Source: Bacteroidales bacterium UBA6229
GTDB taxonomy: Bacteria; Bacteroidota; Bacteroidia; Bacteroidales; F082
Reading direction: 5' to 3'
DNA length: 20,324 nt
Assembly: GCA_002440975.1 (NCBI GenBank)
Contig: DJWN01000011.1
Span: 3,971 to 24,294 of the forward strand
Numbering within the stretch: the first letter of the stretch is position 1; each line of letters opens with the position of its first letter. The translations under genes and the position numbers were made by a program. The notes under the pieces are model-generated. The model was not told the origin of the DNA. It worked only from the letters and a program-made list of their open reading frames with translations, and did not search any database. Shown here in pieces: positions 15,877-20,324 of this stretch.

Positions 15877-18800
15877 ATGAGATGGAGTAGATGCTTTAAA
15901 ATTTCGCTAGTTTTTATTGTTGGACTCTTTTATTTTTTTGAAGGTTTTAGTGCTTTTGCTCAGGTGGAAATGCCCAATAGTAAATGGCAGCTCAGGCAAA
16001 TAAGCAATTCTGATGGGCTGTCGAACAGTGCTGTGAGTGCTATTTACAAAGATCGCAGAGGTTATATGTGGTTTGGAAGCTGGGATGGATTAAATCAGTT
16101 CGACGGGCATACCATTGTAAGGCATTATCCGGATTTGATGCTGCAAAACAGGATTAGCAATAATATTATTTGGGATATTTTTGAACAGGAACTTGGGCTT
16201 TGGATCGTTACTGAGCGGGGAATAAATCTATATGAATATGACTTTAAAACATTCACAAGCTGGTTTAATGAGGATACCCTGAGGCTAAATCGTGAAAACG
16301 GGCTGCGTGCTTTTGCCGATGATCAGGGGAAGGTTTGGCTTGTGCAATATGGTGTTGGACTTTACAGATTTAACAAGAAATCACGTGAATTTGATCCTGT
16401 TACTACAAATGGAATAAATCCTGAGGTGCTTTTACAGTTAACAGGAGTGTTTAAGTTTGGATCAAGCATTTATCTGATGCACCAAAGCAACGAAATTTAT
16501 GAGATTGACGAACAGGGAAACTTCCTTCGTAAGATAAGTCCCGAATTGCAAACTTCTTCAAATTTTAAGGTAGATTTAAACTGGTTTTTCAGCATCAACG
16601 AAAAACCTTATGCGGCTTTCCCGGATTCACAGGGTGGTATTTGGATTGTAGATCTAATTGCAGGAGATTATAAATTAATTGGAAATGAGGTTATTGAATC
16701 GCCGGTTACAGCACTTTTTGCCGATGATAATCTTGGTGGAATTATTCTGGGAACAGATAAAGGTAATATTTTAGTGCTGAGTTTTGATGATTTTGAGGTG
16801 AATTGTCTGCTCCATCAGCTTCCTGATCTGGAAGATAAAAAAGTGAAAATCTGGTCGGTTTTCAAGTCGGGCAAACATATCTGGATTGGTACCGATGGCG
16901 AGGGTGTTTTTCAGATCAACACTTCCCCTCTGGCATTTCAGGGTATAGCAAAAGGGGAGTTGCAAGAGCAGAAATTAAATCATAAGATTGTAAGAACCAT
17001 TTACGAGGATAAGTCCGGCAATTTATGGTTTGGTACCAGAGGAAACGGCCTCAATAAAATCCCTTTCGATGGAGGACCAACGATCATTTTTAACAGTTCA
17101 AACGGCTTGTCGAATGATGCGGTATTGTCGCTTGCCGAAGATGATTTTGGCTATTTATGGATAGGAACGGATGGTTTTGGCATCGACGTTTTAAATCTTG
17201 CAACCGGTGAATTCAGGCATTTTCCGGATGATTTTGAAGCGTCCGGACTGCCTCAATTCGGTTCGGTTTACGATATCTGTATTGATATTTTTAATACTAT
17301 ATGGTTGGGAACCAGTGGTTATGGAGTGGTAAGTATCACGCCTGATTACAAAGACAGTTTTTTTGATGTTAAAACTTTTACTCAGCTTGGAGGCTCGGGA
17401 GGAGCGAACGATCTGAGGGGAAATGTGGTTTTTTCGATCATCGAAGAGCAACCTAATGCGCTTTGGATTGGAACACGCATGTCGGGTTTGCATCGCTATA
17501 ACAGTCTTACGGGCGAGATACAGTTTTTCGGTCTGGCCGATGATCAAAGTAATGGTCTCAATAATTCAGATGTGCTTAGTCTACTCAAAGGAACAAATAA
17601 TGAACTTTGGATTGGAACGAGTGGTGGTTTGAATCTGTTAAAATTAAATGGTCAAAAACCAGATTTTAAGTATTTTACAACTGCTGATGGACTTCCAAAT
17701 CATACCATTCATTCTATGCTCGAAGACAAGCAGGGAAATGTGTGGGTGAGTACAAATAACGGGCTGAGTCGCTTGCTGAAGGATCAAAATCGATTTGTCA
17801 ACTATAATCGAGGTGATGGGTTGTTGAATAGCGAATTTACTGATGGGGCTGCATTCAAAAGCCAGAATGCTGATAAACTTTATTTTGGAGGCACCAATGG
17901 TGTTGATTGGTTTTATCCTGAACAAATCCCGCTTTCGACCAGTAATCCTGAGGTTTTGCTAACAGCATTCAGTGTGTTTAACAAGACCATTGAGCCGGGT
18001 GATGAGCTGCAAATTTTGGAAAAGGATATTGATGTCACGGATAAAATTGTCCTCAAACACAATCAGAATTTTTTTAGTGTGGCATTCACAACAATTAATT
18101 ACGACAATCCAGCCAAGATTTTATTTAGTTATCGCCTGTCACAGTTCAACGAGGAATGGGTGGATATTGGAGAACAGCGATTTGCGAATTTTACTAATGT
18201 TCCTCCCGGAATATATCAGCTGCAGCTAAGAGCAACCAATGAGGATGCCATTTGGTCAGATAAAATTCGCACCCTCAAGATTGTGATCAAGCCACCTTTC
18301 TGGAGGACGACAGCGGCCTATATTTTTTACTTTTTGTCGTTTCTGGTACTTATCTTTTTAGTTTACCGGTATCAATCAAACCGGATCAAACGAAGGCATC
18401 GCGAAGCTTTAGAGGATTTGAACCGAAAGAAGGAACAAGAGCTTAACCGGCATAAATTTGAATTTTTTACCAATTTGGCTCACGAATTCCGTACACCTTT
18501 AACGCTGATTTTTGCCTCTGCAGCTAATTTGATGGAGAAAGCAAAACGGTATCCTGTTGAGCAAAGCTTGTTTAAAAGTATTTATCAGAATGCGCTTCGG
18601 TTGCAAAAGATGATTGACGAGCTTCTTGCTTTTCAGAAACTTGATTCAGGACGAGATGAACTAAAGCTGCAGAAATTAGATCTGATTGGTTTTGTTGGTG
18701 ATATTGTGGAAATCTTTCGCGTTTATGCCATAGAAAAAGAGATCGATCTGATTTTTGAGCCTGACGAGCAGGAAAAGCATGTGCAATTTGATCCCGAAAA

Positions 18801-20043
18801 ACTAGAACGTATTTTGCTCAATTTGTTGAGTAATGCAGTAAAATTTACGCCACCTGGCGGGATGATTAATGTTGGATTAGAAAGTGTACAAAATGAAATA
18901 CGCATCACCATAAGAGATAATGGTATTGGTATCAAAAGCAAGGACTTGCCGCTGATTTTTGACCGGTATTTTTATCAAAATCCGCTTCCGGAACGAAATC
19001 AGGCAGGTCATAAAAGCTCTGGTATTGGCCTGGCTTACACTAAAAGTTTAGTCGAGATTCATAAAGGAAGAATTGAAGTGGAAAGTGAACCAAACAGGGG
19101 ATCAATTTTTAAGGTTTATTTACCGATTTTATCTCAGGCCAAGCCTGAAAATAGTATTAATAATCCACGAAGTAGCGAATTACTTGAGCATTTAAGGGAA
19201 AGTATCAGTGAGGAATTTCTTATTCAGCAAAGCCTTGGTTTTGAAAATGATATCCAGCCAGATTCCTCAAATGAATCGAAGTCGAAATACAGAATTCTGA
19301 TTGTTGAAGATGATGTTCAACTGTTGATGCTCATAAGAAAACTTATGTCTGAGCATTATGAGGTGGAAATTGCAAGTGATGGAAAACAGGCACTTGAAAT
19401 GCTAAACAAAAAACGTATCGATTTGGTAGTGAGCGATGTGATGATGCCAAATATGAGCGGCCTCGAATTGACTCGTATCGTCAAGGAAGATTTAATTACC
19501 AGTCATATTCCGGTAATTCTGCTCACAGCAAAATCTGCTAATGAACATGTGATTGAGGGCCTTGAGACAGGTGCTGATGGTTATATTGTAAAGCCATTTC
19601 ATCCCCGACACCTACACTTGCGGATTGCAAAACTCATTGAAACCCGTGAATTATTAATGGAGGGTATTCGAAAGAATTTTGACAAGCAAGCTGAAATTGA
19701 AGAGCAGTATTTGTCGGATCGTGACCGCACATTACTTGAAAAAGCACATGATTTTATTGCAAAACATTATCAGGATGATCAGCTCAATGCTGATGATCTG
19801 GCCGACGAACTTGCTTTAAGCAAAGCACAGCTTTATCGCAAAATCAAAGCTTTATCAGGGCTTACTCCTCACGGCTTAATTAAAAATTTCAGGTTGATAA
19901 AGGCTCGAGAGTTCATCAAAGAAGGGAAACATAGTGTTAGTGATATTGTTTATTTGACCGGTTTCAACAATCGCGCTTATTTTTATCGGTCCTATCGTGA
20001 ACTATTTGGCGAAACGCCAGGCGATATGTTTAAACAGAAATAA
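15877..20043 (+). CDS. Hybrid two-component system (HTCS) sensor kinase/response regulator of the PUL
   Basis: This 1388-residue protein spans sensing to DNA binding in one chain. It has a signal peptide (1-29, ending AFAQ), then a periplasmic double propeller built from repeats such as GYMWFGSWDGLNQF, GNLWFGTRGNGLNKI, GYLWIGTDGFGIDVL and ELWIGTSGGLNLL. A Y_Y_Y domain (about 723-808) and one membrane helix (about 813-833) follow. The cytoplasmic part holds a HisKA domain with NLAHEFRTP (phospho-accepting His869), a HATPase with NLLSNAVKF (Asn986), DNGIGI and SSGIGLA, and a receiver with IVEDD and SDVMMPN (phospho-accepting Asp1187). It ends in an AraC-type helix-turn-helix domain (about 1279-1388, VSDIVYLTGFNNRAYFYRSYRE). 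All catalytic residues are present, so it should be active. Such regulators bind an oligosaccharide from the target glycan in the periplasm and activate the neighbouring susCD operon. Its divergent position makes it the likely local regulator. Confidence 0.96.
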   Translation: MRWSRCFKISLVFIVGLFYFFEGFSAFAQVEMPNSKWQLRQISNSDGLSNSAVSAIYKDRRGYMWFGSWDGLNQFDGHTIVRHYPDLMLQNRISNNIIWDIFEQELGLWIVTERGINLYEYDFKTFTSWFNEDTLRLNRENGLRAFADDQGKVWLVQYGVGLYRFNKKSREFDPVTTNGINPEVLLQLTGVFKFGSSIYLMHQSNEIYEIDEQGNFLRKISPELQTSSNFKVDLNWFFSINEKPYAAFPDSQGGIWIVDLIAGDYKLIGNEVIESPVTALFADDNLGGIILGTDKGNILVLSFDDFEVNCLLHQLPDLEDKKVKIWSVFKSGKHIWIGTDGEGVFQINTSPLAFQGIAKGELQEQKLNHKIVRTIYEDKSGNLWFGTRGNGLNKIPFDGGPTIIFNSSNGLSNDAVLSLAEDDFGYLWIGTDGFGIDVLNLATGEFRHFPDDFEASGLPQFGSVYDICIDIFNTIWLGTSGYGVVSITPDYKDSFFDVKTFTQLGGSGGANDLRGNVVFSIIEEQPNALWIGTRMSGLHRYNSLTGEIQFFGLADDQSNGLNNSDVLSLLKGTNNELWIGTSGGLNLLKLNGQKPDFKYFTTADGLPNHTIHSMLEDKQGNVWVSTNNGLSRLLKDQNRFVNYNRGDGLLNSEFTDGAAFKSQNADKLYFGGTNGVDWFYPEQIPLSTSNPEVLLTAFSVFNKTIEPGDELQILEKDIDVTDKIVLKHNQNFFSVAFTTINYDNPAKILFSYRLSQFNEEWVDIGEQRFANFTNVPPGIYQLQLRATNEDAIWSDKIRTLKIVIKPPFWRTTAAYIFYFLSFLVLIFLVYRYQSNRIKRRHREALEDLNRKKEQELNRHKFEFFTNLAHEFRTPLTLIFASAANLMEKAKRYPVEQSLFKSIYQNALRLQKMIDELLAFQKLDSGRDELKLQKLDLIGFVGDIVEIFRVYAIEKEIDLIFEPDEQEKHVQFDPEKLERILLNLLSNAVKFTPPGGMINVGLESVQNEIRITIRDNGIGIKSKDLPLIFDRYFYQNPLPERNQAGHKSSGIGLAYTKSLVEIHKGRIEVESEPNRGSIFKVYLPILSQAKPENSINNPRSSELLEHLRESISEEFLIQQSLGFENDIQPDSSNESKSKYRILIVEDDVQLLMLIRKLMSEHYEVEIASDGKQALEMLNKKRIDLVVSDVMMPNMSGLELTRIVKEDLITSHIPVILLTAKSANEHVIEGLETGADGYIVKPFHPRHLHLRIAKLIETRELLMEGIRKNFDKQAEIEEQYLSDRDRTLLEKAHDFIAKHYQDDQLNADDLADELALSKAQLYRKIKALSGLTPHGLIKNFRLIKAREFIKEGKHSVSDIVYLTGFNNRAYFYRSYRELFGETPGDMFKQK

Positions 20044-20077
20044 GATAATCAATCGGTAAAAAACCTGATGTTGAATA

Positions 20078-20110
20078 AAAAAGGCTGCCCCGAGAGAGAC
20101 AGCCTTTTAA
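20078..20110. terminator. Hairpin terminator between HTCS and the convergent T9SS cargo gene
   Basis: AAAAGGCTG (20079-20087) pairs with CAGCCTTTT (20100-20108) around a 12-base loop. On the plus strand it is followed by AATTTTT; on the minus strand the arm ends in a T-run from the A-tract at 20077-20082. It starts about 35 bp after the HTCS stop and about 22 bp past the stop of the convergent gene, so it probably serves both. Confidence 0.8.
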
Positions 20111-20130
20111 TTTTTAGGTGTGAACTGCAC

Positions 20131-20324
20131 TTATCGGATCAGCACTTTCACCGCTTTGAAAAATCCGTTGTTATCTGTGAAACGGATGATATATACACCG
20201 GCACTTAACTGATGCGAAATCTGTTGACGTCCCATCCCGTTGAGTTCGGTTTTGCTCAGGGGCTGTCCTACCAGATTATACACTTCGAAAGTAAGCCTTT
20301 CGTTTGTCATTTTTTCAATAACAA
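20131..20324 (-). CDS. C-terminal end of a T9SS cargo protein (N-terminus outside window)
   Basis: I translated this by hand from the window edge; 64 complete codons are visible before the TAA at 20133-20131. The peptide contains LTFEVYNLVGQPL, then ISHQLSAGVYIIRFTDNNG, and ends FKAVKVLIR. This is the pattern of the T9SS type A C-terminal sorting domain, which directs export through the outer membrane and is normally cleaved. Nothing of the functional part of the protein is in the window, so its role and any link to the PUL cannot be judged. It converges on the HTCS gene with a shared hairpin between them. Confidence 0.85.
   Translation of the reverse strand, partial: VIEKMTNERLTFEVYNLVGQPLSKTELNGMGRQQISHQLSAGVYIIRFTDNNGFFKAVKVLIR

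Noticed and set aside
17191..17547. Minus-strand open frame of 118 codons inside the HTCS gene
   Set aside because: It lies wholly antisense to the propeller repeats of a well-supported gene and shows no recognisable domain.

Overview
The window reads as chromosome of a Bacteroidota bacterium, probably from the Bacteroidales/Marinilabiliales side of the phylum. The evidence is a SusC/SusD pair, lipoproteins with acidic residues just after the lipidated Cys, a hybrid two-component system (HTCS) regulator, and two type IX secretion (T9SS) C-terminal sorting domains. No IS element, integrase, tRNA, rRNA or CRISPR array is visible. Placement below phylum level is inference.

Layout. Bases 1-784 (minus) hold the first 261 codons of hypE, a hydrogenase maturation gene whose C-terminus lies outside the window. 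It marks the left border of a polysaccharide utilization locus (PUL) filling about 857-20043. A periplasmic GH13 alpha-glucosidase (857-2476, minus) sits behind a strong hairpin terminator (about 2508-2575). Upstream of that hairpin is a compact minus-strand operon, read right to left: GH130 phosphorylase-like enzyme (12425-11379), MFS transporter (11365-10037), uncharacterised lipoprotein 'family X' (10029-8302), SusC-like transporter (8282-5187), SusD-like lipoprotein (5175-3691) and FIVAR-LamG lipoprotein (3668-2601). Gaps in this operon are only 7 to 22 bp. A second, larger family X protein with added beta-sandwich, LamG and T9SS domains (15706-12593, minus) lies 167 bp upstream of the GH130 gene. 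A divergent HTCS regulator (15877-20043, plus) is followed by a hairpin terminator and then the C-terminal end of another T9SS cargo protein (20324-20131, minus).

Working model (inference). The SusD and LamG lipoproteins capture a glycan at the surface. The T9SS-exported family X protein makes the first attack there, and SusCD imports the fragments. The lipoprotein family X enzyme and the GH13 enzyme trim them in the periplasm. The MFS protein carries a short saccharide into the cytoplasm, where the GH130 enzyme splits it, probably with phosphate to give mannose 1-phosphate. The HTCS senses a periplasmic oligosaccharide and switches the locus on.

The most novel element is family X. Its two members clearly share ancestry over about 500 residues, sit in different cell compartments, and match no enzyme family I can name. 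No other depolymerase is visible in the locus, so family X is the best candidate for the main glycan-cleaving activity. The substrate is not determined: GH130 points to a beta-mannoside, and the GH13 motifs point to an alpha-1,6-glucoside.
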